Shown in pieces: positions 24,620-34,806 of a stretch of 64,000 bases of DNA (positions within the stretch are counted from its first letter, which is position 1; every line of letters begins with the position of its first letter). The position numbers were made by a program, and so were the translations under genes. The notes below the pieces were generated by a model. The model did not search any database, had not been told where the DNA came from, and was given only the letters and a program-made list of their open reading frames with translations. Origin of the DNA: JBBSAT01 sp046351235 (GTDB lineage: Bacteria; Myxococcota_A; Polyangia; Polyangiales; Sandaracinaceae); the NCBI GenBank assembly GCA_046351235.1, contig JAXLYV010000002.1:744001-808000 (forward strand), given 5' to 3'.

Positions 24620-24691
24620 GGGCGCCGAACGCGTGCGCGCTCGGGGGCGCTCGCACGCGAGCGCGCTCCGAGTGCGGCGCGCTCGGCGCCC
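24620..24691 (-). terminator. Long imperfect palindrome after minus-strand lipoprotein
   Basis: GGGCGCCGA (24620) pairs with TCGGCGCCC (24683), and CGCTCG with CGAGCG in the centre. It begins 11 bases after the stop at 24703. There is no T-tract. Confidence 0.45.
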
Positions 24692-24702
24692 GACCGCCGC
24701 GC

Positions 24703-25818
24703 TCACATCATGCCGTTCGTGATCTGCAGCGTGTACTGGTCGCACGTGGGCGCCGCGCCCGTCCGTCGCCGCACGCGCACGTAGTACTCGCCGCTATCGT
24801 CGCTGCACAGGTTCACGCTCGTGCTCGGCGTGGTCTGGCAGGGACACTGGCCGGTGGGGCCATCGATCGCGAAGCGGTAGTCGGTGAAGCTCACGCACGT
24901 GTCGGCGGTGCAGTCGGGACACGACGGCGTCGCGCTGCAGTCGCCGCGGAGGACCAGGAACTCGTACGTCGAGCTCGGGTTCGTCATGAACGAGACGTGG
25001 ACGTCGAAGTGGTCACACGTCGCGTCTCCCGTGTCGACGGCGTGGAAGTGGTACCAGACCTCGCGGCCGTCCGGCACGGCGTTGCCCATCGCCGTCAGGA
25101 TCTGCGTGCCGCTCGTCGCCTCGTCGAAGACGCTGCCGAGATCGATCGCCGCGCCGCACGCGGCGCCGTCGGCGGGCGTCAGCACGCACTCGCAGCCCGG
25201 CACCGAGAGGTCCACGTCGGCGCGACCCGCCGGGCAGCCGCACATCCCGCTCGTGCACGTGCCGTGGGCCGGATCGTTCATGCACAGCGCCGACGGATCG
25301 CCGTCGTCGACCATGTTGTTGCAGTTGTCGTCGCGGTTGTTGCAGACCTCGGGGAGCAGCGGGCTCCTCGTCGGATCCGTCTCGTCGCAGTCGCTCGCCG
25401 CGGGCGATCCGTCGCCGTCCACGTCGTCGGTGCCGGGGACGCAGCGCCGGGCGGTGCACACGTCGCCGGGCGTCGGGCACATCCCGTTGCCCGGGCACAT
25501 CGGGTACGCGACGCACGTCGAGCCCACGCAGTGGGTGAAGCCCGTGCACACCATCGTCCCGCACATGCGGCCGCCGCCCGTGTCGGACCCCGCGTCGCGC
25601 GGCGGGCCCGCATCGCGCGCTCCCGTGTCGGACGCTCCCGTATCGCGAGGCGCGCCGGTGTCTCGCGTGCCCGTGTCTCGCGGAGGTCCGGCGTCGGTGC
25701 CCTCGACCGCGTTGCCCGACGCGCATCCGAGCGCCGAGCACGCGATCCCGGCGGCAGCGCCGAGAACGAGCCAATGCATCGCGAACGACCGCGCTCCGAG
25801 CGCTCTCGACGAGGTCAC
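24703..25818 (-). CDS. Lipoprotein with MopE-type metal-binding unit
   Basis: The 371-residue product has a signal ending in ACSALGC and an unusually repetitive stalk of DTGxxDTG and PPRDAG units. After it come Cys pairs and one MopE-type unit (DVDGDGSPAASDCDETDPTR, then EVCNNRDDNCNNMVDDGDPS). The C-terminal half is beta-rich (WYHFHAVDTGDATCDHFDV, YYVRVRRRTG) and may be a carbohydrate- or ligand-binding beta-sandwich; I do not recognise it. GTG 25818 is chosen because TATCCT lies exactly six bases upstream, fitting a leaderless start; ATG 25779 is the alternative and gives a shorter signal. Confidence 0.82.
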   Translation of the reverse strand: MTSSRALGARSFAMHWLVLGAAAGIACSALGCASGNAVEGTDAGPPRDTGTRDTGAPRDTGASDTGARDAGPPRDAGSDTGGGRMCGTMVCTGFTHCVGSTCVAYPMCPGNGMCPTPGDVCTARRCVPGTDDVDGDGSPAASDCDETDPTRSPLLPEVCNNRDDNCNNMVDDGDPSALCMNDPAHGTCTSGMCGCPAGRADVDLSVPGCECVLTPADGAACGAAIDLGSVFDEATSGTQILTAMGNAVPDGREVWYHFHAVDTGDATCDHFDVHVSFMTNPSSTYEFLVLRGDCSATPSCPDCTADTCVSFTDYRFAIDGPTGQCPCQTTPSTSVNLCSDDSGEYYVRVRRRTGAAPTCDQYTLQITNGMM

Positions 25819-25824
25819 GCGGGG

Positions 25825-25830
25825 AGGATA
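25825..25830 (-). promoter_or_regulatory. Putative -10 element, leaderless start
   Basis: TATCCT (minus strand) lies exactly six bases before the GTG at 25818. Confidence 0.5.
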
Positions 25831-25883
25831 ACACGATTCGTCGCGCGACCGAAGCGGACGGCGCCGGGCCTGGCGGAGCGCGG

Positions 25884-26711
25884 TCAGATCGCGGGCGTGC
25901 AGATCCCCGTGCCAGGCGGCGAGTAGGCCTGTGCCTGGCAGCGCTGGCCGTCGTCGCAGCCCTGGCGCGGCTCGATCGAGGCGAGAAAGCACACCCGGAC
26001 ACACGTGCGCGCCGTGAGCCCCGTGCACACGCTGCCTGGTGCGCAGTCGCTCGGGATCGTGCACGGCTGACCCGGGGCGGCGCTGCCGGCGATCAGGCAC
26101 TCGGTGGCTCCGACGTCGTCGACCACGTAGCAGGCCTCGCCCATGCCGCAGGGATGCTCCACCCCGGCGAGATCGCAGGTCATGGGAGCGAGGCATGCGT
26201 GCCAAGGGCTGGTGGTCCCGTCCGCCAGCATCGCCGTGCCGCGGCAGCGCTGCGCCGGGCCGCACGGCGCACCGGCGGCGCAGCACGGCTCGAGGCACTG
26301 GCCCGGGGCGCCGGTCGCCTGCGCGAAGCAGGCCAGGCCCGGATCGCAGTCGGCCTGCGCGCTGCAGGCGGCGCCGAGGCCCGCGGTGCCGGCGTCGGCG
26401 AGGTCGACGCATCGAGCACCCTGCGCGTCGACGCGACAGACCTGAGACGAGCCCGCGCACGAGCGCGCGTCGCTCGGGTCGCAGGCGCCCCCGCAGAACG
26501 CCGCGCCGGCGTCTTCTGCGCTCGCGTCCGCGCTCGGAGCATCCCAGGTCGCGCCCGAGTCCGACGCGAGCGTCGAGTCCACCACGCTGGCATCGCGCGC
26601 GAGCGCGGCGTCCACGCTCGAAGGGCTCGTGCCCGAGCAGCCGGTGGTTGCGGCCGTCCCGAGCGCGAGCGCAAGCGCGAGCGCGCCGGGACTTTCGCCC
26701 CGGCGCGCCAC
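25884..26711 (-). CDS. Cys-rich lipoprotein, paralog of the upstream gene
   Basis: The ~275-residue protein has a signal MARRGESPGALALALALG ending in ATTGC, an Asp/Ser/Ala stalk and about 25 Cys in the body. The Cys framework (C-D-P-GLAC, CLEPCC, CGPAQRC, GQPCTIPSDC, CVRVC) parallels that of the gene at 26743, so the two look like tandem duplicates. No catalytic motif is visible; a surface binding or structural role is inferred. The start is unsure: GTG 26711 gives the best signal peptide and TTG 26735 is possible. It begins 31 bases after the stop of the paralog, so they are probably one transcript. Confidence 0.8.
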   Translation of the reverse strand: MARRGESPGALALALALGTAATTGCSGTSPSSVDAALARDASVVDSTLASDSGATWDAPSADASAEDAGAAFCGGACDPSDARSCAGSSQVCRVDAQGARCVDLADAGTAGLGAACSAQADCDPGLACFAQATGAPGQCLEPCCAAGAPCGPAQRCRGTAMLADGTTSPWHACLAPMTCDLAGVEHPCGMGEACYVVDDVGATECLIAGSAAPGQPCTIPSDCAPGSVCTGLTARTCVRVCFLASIEPRQGCDDGQRCQAQAYSPPGTGICTPAI

Positions 26712-26742
26712 GAGAGAGCTCGCCCGTTCGATCAACGCGGGA

Positions 26743-27576
26743 CTACCGGCAGAGGCCGAAGGTCGAGCCGAAGCCCGTCGCGCAGTTCCTCAGCGTCCCG
26801 GTACAATCGGGATTGTTCGTCGCGCCCATCGCGAGGCGGCAGAAGCGCGAGCACGTGAACCCGGCCGCCTCCGTGCCGTAGCAGCCGAGGCCGGGCGCGC
26901 AGGAATCGGTCGAGCCGGCGCCGCCGCACGTCGTGCCTTCCGTCAACGTGCCGCTGCCCGTGCAGTCGGTCGTCCCGTCCGACGAGATGAGGACGCACTG
27001 GTCGGTCCCGGTGCAGCCCGTGTTCGGGACCGGCGTGCAGGCCGTCGGGCGGTGGCACGTGCCGATGTTGTTCGGGAGCGGCGTGCCGGTGCCGTCGCCG
27101 AGCGGATTGCACGTCTCGCCGGCGCCGCAGTCGGCGACGCTGCAGCACACGCGCACGCAGGTGCCCATCGTCGCGCCGGCCGAGGTCACGACGCAGGTGA
27201 GGTGCTCGTCGCACTGCGTGGGATCGGTGCAAGTCGCGCCCTCGCCGAGCGCGCCCGCCGGCGCGCACGTCGTCATCGTCTGTCCGATGTAGCAGCCCTG
27301 GCGCGCGCCCGAGGCGTCGTCGGGGCACGAGTGCGTCACCAGGTCGCAGCCGCCGCCGAAGGCACACGCGCCGGTCGAGCCGCCGGTGTCGGTCGGGGGA
27401 ACGCCCGTGTCGACGGGCGGGCCGCTGTCGTGGCCTGGGATGCCCGTGTCCACGCCGGTGCCGCCCGCGTCGTGGCCCGACGCGGCATCCGTGGGGCGAC
27501 TCGGGGTGTTGTTGCAGCCCGCGATCGCCAAGAGAGCCGCCAACGACGACGACAGCACGAAAGAGAAGTGACGCAT
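26743..27576 (-). CDS. Cys-rich lipoprotein
   Basis: The 277-residue product carries a lipoprotein signal ending LAIAGC and a Gly/Asp/Thr stalk (HDAGGTGVDTGIPGHDSG) followed by a Cys-rich body. Cys clusters include CTDPTQCDEHLTC, CVRVCCSVADC and SCAPGLGC, shared in order with the downstream gene at 25884. GGAGG lies five bases before the ATG, which decides this start. The leader is highly structured (27597-27650). It lies between pyrG and its paralog, all on the minus strand, but the hairpins make co-transcription with pyrG doubtful. Function unknown. Confidence 0.87.
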   Translation of the reverse strand: MRHFSFVLSSSLAALLAIAGCNNTPSRPTDAASGHDAGGTGVDTGIPGHDSGPPVDTGVPPTDTGGSTGACAFGGGCDLVTHSCPDDASGARQGCYIGQTMTTCAPAGALGEGATCTDPTQCDEHLTCVVTSAGATMGTCVRVCCSVADCGAGETCNPLGDGTGTPLPNNIGTCHRPTACTPVPNTGCTGTDQCVLISSDGTTDCTGSGTLTEGTTCGGAGSTDSCAPGLGCYGTEAAGFTCSRFCRLAMGATNNPDCTGTLRNCATGFGSTFGLCR

Positions 27577-27596
27577 CCGTTCCTCCGACTCCACGC

Positions 27597-27650
27597 GAGC
27601 TGCCTCGCAGCTCTCGGGACCGACGGGCGAGACGCCCGCGCGGTCGAGAG
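27597..27650 (-). promoter_or_regulatory. Structured leader (stacked hairpins)
   Basis: GAGCTGC/GCAGCTC (27597-27613, loop CTC) is followed by a larger stem in which CTCTC pairs with GAGAG, GACCG with CGGTC, and CGGGCG with CGCCCG (loop AGA). It sits 20-75 bases before the lipoprotein ATG and could be a leader element or the pyrG terminator. Confidence 0.45.
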
Positions 27651-27717
27651 ACCATTTGAGCACGCCTCGGGCCATCCGCGCCAATCCCCCGAGAAGACGC
27701 GCCGCAGGGCTTCCGAT

Positions 27718-27735
27718 CGCGACATTCCTGTCGCG
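27718..27735 (-). terminator. Hairpin after pyrG
   Basis: CGCGAC and GTCGCG pair around ATTCCT, 17 bases after the pyrG stop. Confidence 0.4.
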
Positions 27736-27752
27736 GGCGCGCCGCGCAGCGG

Positions 27753-29453
<1,701 letters not shown>

Positions 29454-29715
29454 CGGTCTCTCCTCGGGGGGCTGCTTACGCCCGAAACGTCGGGGCGCAC
29501 GGTCTCGCTCGCGAGGGTCACCGAAGAAACACGGAAGCGCGTCCGTGCACTCGACGTGGCCAGCGCCAGCACGGGGGCCGACTGTACGGACCGAGGATCG
29601 CCTCGTCAACGCGACAAGCGGAGACACAGCACACGCTGTCGCTGCACGAGCTTCTAGCCCCGCGAAACACTCCGCGTTGACCGGGCGCAGAACGATCGGC
29701 ACGCTGTGAGCGAGC

Positions 29716-30312
29716 GTGTCCTTCACTTCCGTCACGATCGTCGGTGCCGGTCCGGTCGCGTGCGGCATCGCCGTCGCGATCGCGCGGGTCGAGGTCCCGG
29801 TCACGATCGCCCGCGCCGCGCGCGGCGAGATGCGCCTCGCCACGCGGCGCGTCGAGCGCCGCCTGAAGTGGCACCTCGACGGCGGCGAGATGAGCGAGGC
29901 GGAGCGGGATCGCGCGCGCGCGCGGATCGACTTCGTCTCGGACCTCTCGAGCGTGGGCTCGAGCGACCTCGTGATCGAGACGTCCTTCGGGGATCTGCGC
30001 TCGCGGCGCGCGCTGCTCGCGACGATCGAGCGGAGCCTGTCGCCCGGCGCCGTGCTCGCGACGAACACCGACGCGTCGATGATCGAGCAGATGGCCGAGG
30101 TCGTGCGTCGCCGCGACCAGTTCGTGACGATGCGCTTCACGCACCCGGCGACGCAGACGAGCGTCGTGGAGCTCGGCTTCCTCGCCGAGACGGCGCCTGG
30201 CGTGATGGGCGCCTGCACGACGTTCTGCTCGTGGCTGCGCAAGACGGCCGTCGTGCGGAACAGCGACGTGCCGCCGCGCGTGGGCTACCGCGAGTTCCTC
30301 GCGGGGGCGTAG
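29716..30312 (+). CDS. 3-hydroxyacyl-CoA dehydrogenase NAD-binding domain only
   Basis: The 198-residue protein looks like the N-terminal Rossmann domain of 3-hydroxyacyl-CoA dehydrogenases. It starts SVTIVGAGPVACGIAVA (GxGxxxxG), has SSDLVIETSFGDLRSRRALL and LATNTDAS, and RFTHPATQTSVVELGF where the family has HFFNP. The helical C-terminal dimer domain is missing: the protein ends ~45 residues after the motif. It may be a degenerate or re-purposed fragment; no pseudogene remnant of the second domain is seen downstream. GTG 29716 lacks a clear ribosome-binding site. It is divergent from pyrG and converges with the S8 protease gene. Confidence 0.72.
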   Translation: MSFTSVTIVGAGPVACGIAVAIARVEVPVTIARAARGEMRLATRRVERRLKWHLDGGEMSEAERDRARARIDFVSDLSSVGSSDLVIETSFGDLRSRRALLATIERSLSPGAVLATNTDASMIEQMAEVVRRRDQFVTMRFTHPATQTSVVELGFLAETAPGVMGACTTFCSWLRKTAVVRNSDVPPRVGYREFLAGA

Positions 30313-30383
30313 GCGAGCGCGAGCAGAGCGGCGAGGCCGACCGCGATCATCGCGAGCTCGGCGAGCGGGAGGAAGTCGTCCAT
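30285..30383 (-). CDS. Possible 32-residue single-TM peptide
   Basis: An ATG-started frame encodes MDDFLPLAELAMIAVGLAAL followed by a few more hydrophobic residues and a short basic end (RNSR). It has the acidic N-terminus, single helix and basic C-terminus of small membrane peptides. GGAGA lies about nine bases upstream. It overlaps the end of the convergent dehydrogenase-domain gene by 28 bases, and no homolog is known to me, so it is tentative. Confidence 0.3.
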   Translation of the reverse strand: MDDFLPLAELAMIAVGLAALLALAYAPARNSR

Positions 30384-30417
30384 GGCGCGTGTCTCCACGC
30401 GTCTTGTCGACGGTGCA

Positions 30418-30436
30418 CGACGCGCGTTGCGCGTCG
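30418..30436 (-). terminator. Hairpin after S8 protease gene
   Basis: CGACGCGC and GCGCGTCG form a perfect 8-bp stem with a GTT loop, 19 bases after the stop at 30456. There is no T-tract. Confidence 0.5.
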
Positions 30437-30455
30437 GTCAGGGGCGGGCGCGGCG

Positions 30456-32867
30456 TCACGGAAGCGGCGTCGTGGTGCCGGTGCGGCCAGCGCCGACGTT
30501 GCCGGCGAGGTCCACGGGGCACACGCGCCAGCCGAGGGCGGTTCCGGCGGGGCCCGAGGCGGCGAAGACGCGCGGCGCGCTGCCGTCGAGCGTGACCTCG
30601 GTGCCGCCGGTGCAGTTGCTCGGCGCGCGCCGCGCTGCCGTCGCGACGAGGTAGCGGACCAGGCCACTGCCGCCGGTGCCATCGACCACGTCCGGCCAGG
30701 ACAGCGTCACCTGTTGCGAGCCCGCGGTCGCGGTGACGGTGGGCGCGGGCGGCGCGACGGTGTCGATCCCGATCGTGTCGGTCGCGGCCGTCGGCGTCGC
30801 GTTGCCCCACGGGTCGCGGAAGCGCGCGTAGACCGTGCGCGTGCCGCTCCCGCTCGAGAGCGAGATCGTCGTGCTCGTGGAGAAGGCGCGCCAGGCGCTG
30901 CAGGTGGCCACCGTGGAGACGCACATCTGGCTCACGCTCGTGGCGTCGCTCGCCGCGAGCGTGAGCGCGACCGAGGTCGTGCGGGTCCAGTCGGCGCCGC
31001 TCGCGATGACGACGCTCGCGCCGGTCGGCGGATCGAGCTCGGCGACGGGGATGGCGGTCGCGGTCGCGCCGGACGAGACGTTGCCGGCGTTGTCGATGGC
31101 GCACACGCGGTAGCGATACGTCGTACCGTTCGTGACGCCGGTGTGCGCGAACGTCGTCTCGACGGTCTCGGTGAGCATCGTCCCTGCAGCGCAGCCCGAG
31201 GCCGGCGCGGTGGACGTGCTCGAGACCATCACGCGGTAGCGCGCGATGCCGGAGGCGGCGTCCGTGAAGCGCGCCCAGGAGAGGTCGACGTGGTCGATCC
31301 CACCGGTCGCGGTGACGGCGCCGTTGCCGGGCGCGGTCGCGTCGAGCCGCACCGTCGCGGTGAGGGGCGCGGGCGTGGTGTGGCCGAGCGTGTCGCGGAG
31401 CCAGACGCGGACGGTCTTCACGCCGGCGCCGGAGGGAACCGTGACGGTGCCGCTGCTCGCGTAGGGGACGAAGGTCGTGCACGTCGTCGCGGCCGTCACG
31501 CACATCGAGGCGACGCCGCTCGCGTCGCTCGCCGTGAGGGTGAAGGGCACGCTCGTCGTGCGCGTGAACGCGGGCAGCGTGAGCGTGCCCGTCGGAGGCA
31601 GGCCGTCGCCGCCGCTCGCGGCCGCGCCCACGTCGAGACGCGGGAAGCTCATGCCGTTGCGCGTGTCGGTCGTCGCGACGCCGGTGGTGCGCAGGCGGAG
31701 CACGAGATCGTCGATCGACTCGCTCGGGAAGAGCGTGCGGATCGCCGCGACCGCGCCCGCCACGTGCGGCGTCGCTTGCGAGGTGCCGCTCATGATCACG
31801 CCGCCCCCCGACACCGCGACGCCAGGCGCGAGCAGCGTCTGGAACGACGCGGAGTTCGAGAAGCTCGCGACGCTGCCCGTCGATCCGTCCACGGCGCCGA
31901 CGGAGACCGAGGCCGGGCCGCACGCGGGGGACGAGATGCCGTTCGTCACGCCCGCGTTTCCCGTCGCGACGACGGGGACGATGCCCGCGTCGCGCAGGCG
32001 CTGCATCGCGACGGCGAGCACGTCGTCGCCGCACGGCGCGCTGAACGCGCCGTAGCCGAGGCTGAAGTTCGCCGCGACGATCGAGTACGTCGTGCGGTTG
32101 GTGACCATCCAGTCGATCGCGGCCGCGATGTCGACCGACGACGCGCTCGCCCCCGAAAAGACGTCGAGCGCCAGGATGCGCACGGAGGGCGCGACCGAGC
32201 GGACGATGGACGCGACGTTCGTCCCGTGTCGCTCGGGCGCGTCGAGGGCGCCGTCGCTCGCGGCGAAGTCGTGGGCGTACGGGACCGCGCAGCTCGCGGG
32301 CGTGCCGACGCCGGTGCAGGAGCCGAGCTCGACGCGGGTGTAGTCGACGCCGGTGTCGACCACGGCCACCGCGAGGCCGGTGCCGTCGGCGCCCGCCGCG
32401 ATCGAGGTCGCGGCGTGGATCAGATCGAGCGAGGGCGAGCCCAGCACGTGCGCGCGCTCGGGCTCGACGCGCAGCACGCCCTCGATCGCGTCGAGACGAT
32501 CGAGCTGCGCGCGCGTGCGCAGGCGCAGCGCGAGCACGGGGAACGTGGCGGCGGCGAAGACGAGATCTTCGGCCGGCACCACGGCGCCGATCTGGGCGCG
32601 GACGTCGGGCGCGGCGCCTCCGAGCGCGCTCGCGGGCCGCTCGTGCAGGACGAGCACGGTGCGCGGCTCGCCCGCGTCGAGCGCGATCTCCAGCGCCACG
32701 CGCTCGGCCGCGAAGCCGCCCTCCGGGGTCACGGCCAGGTCGGTGGGGGCCGGGGGAGGGGCCGCATCGCCCGCGCTCGCGTCGCCCGCTCCGTGGATCG
32801 CGAGGTCCCCTTCACATCCGAGGAGCGCGAGCAGCACGAGCAACGAGGCAACCGCGTGACGTTTCAT
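30456..32867 (-). CDS. Subtilisin-like (S8) protease lipoprotein with Ig/FN3 modules
   Basis: The 803-residue protein has a lipoprotein signal (LLVLLALLGC), a ~130-residue inhibitor-like propeptide region, and an S8 catalytic domain. The triad is complete: Asp in AVAVVDTGVDY, His in ERHGTNVA and Ser in SGTSQATPHVAG. The C-terminal ~380 residues read as two copies of [Ig-like unit with SxMCVS...C] plus [fibronectin-III-like unit ending W or YRVC-D-AGNVS], i.e. A-FN3-A-FN3. It should be a cell-surface protease. ATG 32867 and GTG 32870 are adjacent; ATG is preferred. It is divergent from an unknown gene at 32955 and followed by a hairpin. Confidence 0.93.
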   Translation of the reverse strand: MKRHAVASLLVLLALLGCEGDLAIHGAGDASAGDAAPPPAPTDLAVTPEGGFAAERVALEIALDAGEPRTVLVLHERPASALGGAAPDVRAQIGAVVPAEDLVFAAATFPVLALRLRTRAQLDRLDAIEGVLRVEPERAHVLGSPSLDLIHAATSIAAGADGTGLAVAVVDTGVDYTRVELGSCTGVGTPASCAVPYAHDFAASDGALDAPERHGTNVASIVRSVAPSVRILALDVFSGASASSVDIAAAIDWMVTNRTTYSIVAANFSLGYGAFSAPCGDDVLAVAMQRLRDAGIVPVVATGNAGVTNGISSPACGPASVSVGAVDGSTGSVASFSNSASFQTLLAPGVAVSGGGVIMSGTSQATPHVAGAVAAIRTLFPSESIDDLVLRLRTTGVATTDTRNGMSFPRLDVGAAASGGDGLPPTGTLTLPAFTRTTSVPFTLTASDASGVASMCVTAATTCTTFVPYASSGTVTVPSGAGVKTVRVWLRDTLGHTTPAPLTATVRLDATAPGNGAVTATGGIDHVDLSWARFTDAASGIARYRVMVSSTSTAPASGCAAGTMLTETVETTFAHTGVTNGTTYRYRVCAIDNAGNVSSGATATAIPVAELDPPTGASVVIASGADWTRTTSVALTLAASDATSVSQMCVSTVATCSAWRAFSTSTTISLSSGSGTRTVYARFRDPWGNATPTAATDTIGIDTVAPPAPTVTATAGSQQVTLSWPDVVDGTGGSGLVRYLVATAARRAPSNCTGGTEVTLDGSAPRVFAASGPAGTALGWRVCPVDLAGNVGAGRTGTTTPLP

Positions 32868-32940
32868 CACTTCGGCGATCGGACGAGCGCGCGCGGAACT
32901 TGAGGTGTCGAATGCGAGTCGAGCGGGACGCGCCGTGTAC

Positions 32941-32946
32941 TAGGAT
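32941..32946 (+). promoter_or_regulatory. Putative -10 element, near-leaderless start
   Basis: TAGGAT lies eight bases before the ATG at 32955; no ribosome-binding site is present. Confidence 0.4.
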
Positions 32947-32954
32947 CGCCCGCC

Positions 32955-33584
32955 ATGAGCGCTACGGTCACCGAGCCCGCTCCCTCGTCCGCGTTGGTTC
33001 CCAGCCAGAGCTACTTCCTGCGCAGCAATGGCCTGCGCTACGACTGGATCGGCCTCGTCAACACGGCGTCGAACGGCCTGCGCGAGACGATCATGCGGAC
33101 CGGGACCGCGCCCACGTTCGAGTCGCTGGTCGGCTGGGAGTTCCGTGGCGCGAACGGGTCGGTGCTCACGCGCCTGATCGGCATCCGCAAGTTCGCCAAG
33201 GGCTTCTACGAAGGCGCCGACCGGAGCGCGAAGGGGCCGACGCCGCACATCCACGGCTACAACGTGATCGTGCGCCAGAACGCCGACGAGGCGCCGCACC
33301 TCTACTCCCCGAGCGACGAGAAGCCGCATCGGCACGGCTACTATCGCGTGCACGCGCCGGTGCCTGGCGCGCGCGACTCGTACTACCCGAACGCGCTCCT
33401 GCTCGACTACGGCCTCGGCGGCAACGGCCCCTTCGGCCCGCCGCTGCGCGACTACCTCGTGCAGGTCTACCCGGACAATCCCGATCTCCTGCTCGGCAAG
33501 GCCTACGTGGCGCTCGGCCCGATCCGGATCCCGGTGGGCTTCTTCATCCTCGAGCGCTACCGGAAGCACGATCACAAGGGCTGA
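32955..33584 (+). CDS. Conserved-looking protein of unknown function
   Basis: The 209-residue protein has no signal peptide or membrane helix and no family I recognise. It starts with a disordered Thr/Pro/Ser stretch, then an aromatic-rich part (YFLRSNGLRYDWIGLVN), a His-rich segment with HIHGY and PHRHGYYRVH, and a C-terminal half with YYPNALLLDYGLGGNGPFGP. The His pairs could bind metal, but that is only a possibility. Its last 41 bases overlap the end of the convergent gene at 33544. The TAGGAT element before the ATG suggests transcription close to the start codon. Confidence 0.75.
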   Translation: MSATVTEPAPSSALVPSQSYFLRSNGLRYDWIGLVNTASNGLRETIMRTGTAPTFESLVGWEFRGANGSVLTRLIGIRKFAKGFYEGADRSAKGPTPHIHGYNVIVRQNADEAPHLYSPSDEKPHRHGYYRVHAPVPGARDSYYPNALLLDYGLGGNGPFGPPLRDYLVQVYPDNPDLLLGKAYVALGPIRIPVGFFILERYRKHDHKG

Positions 33585-34713
33585 GGGTCGCGAGCACCTG
33601 CGCGAGGCGCTCCACGCCGTCCACGGCGGCGATGATCACGAGTCGCCCGTCGACCCGCAGACCGAGCTCGATTCGGCCCCCGCCACGGTGGACGAGCGGC
33701 TCGACCGACTCGACCGCGTCGTAGCGCGTGGCGAGGTGTTGCGACCAGGTCGTCCATTCGAAGCCGTGCTCGCGCAGAACGAGCGTCGTGCGTCGATCCG
33801 CGACGGCGAGCGCGATCGTCGCGGCACCGAGGCCCGCGCAGACCGCCGCGGTCGCGAGCGCATGGCGCGCCGATCCCGTGAGCACGAAGAGCGCGCAGAC
33901 GATCAGGAACGCCCCCGTGCATCCCAGAAAGAGCACGCGCGGGAGCGGAACGCGGCCGATGCCGACGACCTCGCCCAACCCCTCCTCGCGGGGCCGAACG
34001 GCGGAGGGAAAAGGCGCGTGCTCGAGCGTGGGTGCCTCCTCGGCGGAAGCGTCGAGCGTACGCGCCGCGTCCAGCAGTAGCGGCAGCGCCATCTCGGCAT
34101 GGAGGGCGAGCAGCTGGGAGCCGCGGTGCTCGTGCAGCGTGAGCGCGCCCCGGTCGAGCGTGATGTGCCCGAACGGCACCTGACCGAGCGGCGCGAGGGC
34201 TGCGGCGAGCACGCGGGCGAGGCGTGCATCGCTCGCGCGCACCACGAACCGGGCGTCGAGATCGGGGACGCCCAGGGTGATCTCCGGCTGAGCGAGGCGA
34301 CCGACGACCTGGCCCGCGGTCGGTCGCGCGATCAGCTCCACCTCGCCTGCGCTCGCGAGCTCCACGAGCATTCGGCAATCGACTCTCTCGGTCCAGCGCC
34401 GGCCCATGAGCTGCCCGTCGTGGATGCGCTCGAGGAAATGCACGAGCCGGACGCGACGTCCGTCACGGACACCCTCCATTCGAAGGGCGAGCCGGGTGTC
34501 GCCGAACGTGTGGGGGAGGGCGCCCACGGGGCTGTCGGGGTTTCCCTCGATCACGCGTAGCCCCAGAGTGCTCGCGAGCGCGCCCGCGCTCCGCACCGGG
34601 CCGGGCGCGAGAAAGGGAAGTGCCGGTCCTCGTGCCCACCGAGTGGCGAACGAGTAGTAGGCGAGCGCGAGAGGGACGAACAAGAGCGGCGAGAGAATCT
34701 GGAGTAGCTGCAT
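33544..34713 (-). CDS. Membrane protein of unknown function
   Basis: The 389-residue protein has an N-terminal membrane helix (LLQILSPLLFVPLALAYYSF), a soluble middle of ~230 residues with alternating strands, and two further helices around residues 270-315 (RVLFLGCTGAFLIVCALFVL and a following Ala-rich one). A C-terminal beta-rich part ends the chain. No enzyme motif or family was recognised. GAGG lies six bases before the ATG, fixing the start; the frame extends far upstream only as antisense read-through of the fabD region. It is divergent from fabD by about 90 bases and overlaps the gene at 32955 at its 3' end. Confidence 0.78.
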   Translation of the reverse strand: MQLLQILSPLLFVPLALAYYSFATRWARGPALPFLAPGPVRSAGALASTLGLRVIEGNPDSPVGALPHTFGDTRLALRMEGVRDGRRVRLVHFLERIHDGQLMGRRWTERVDCRMLVELASAGEVELIARPTAGQVVGRLAQPEITLGVPDLDARFVVRASDARLARVLAAALAPLGQVPFGHITLDRGALTLHEHRGSQLLALHAEMALPLLLDAARTLDASAEEAPTLEHAPFPSAVRPREEGLGEVVGIGRVPLPRVLFLGCTGAFLIVCALFVLTGSARHALATAAVCAGLGAATIALAVADRRTTLVLREHGFEWTTWSQHLATRYDAVESVEPLVHRGGGRIELGLRVDGRLVIIAAVDGVERLAQVLATLSPCDRASGSARG

Positions 34714-34806
34714 GGGGGACCTCGCCGCTCTTCTCGTCTCACGGGGCCGTGCGTTGCGCGCGCGGCCCCCCTTGCCGAACGCCTCGCGCCGCGATAACCG
34801 CCGCGC

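Larger units (their letters stand above)
24359..24702. other. 344-bp convergent intergenic region
   Basis: This gap holds two hairpins for the upstream lipoprotein gene (24365-24382 and 24393-24424) and a long palindrome after the minus-strand gene (24620-24691). Between them is GC-rich sequence with two copies of GCTCTCGAGGTCG (near 24454 and 24499). I see no coding frame with a start and ribosome-binding site. Confidence 0.6.
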
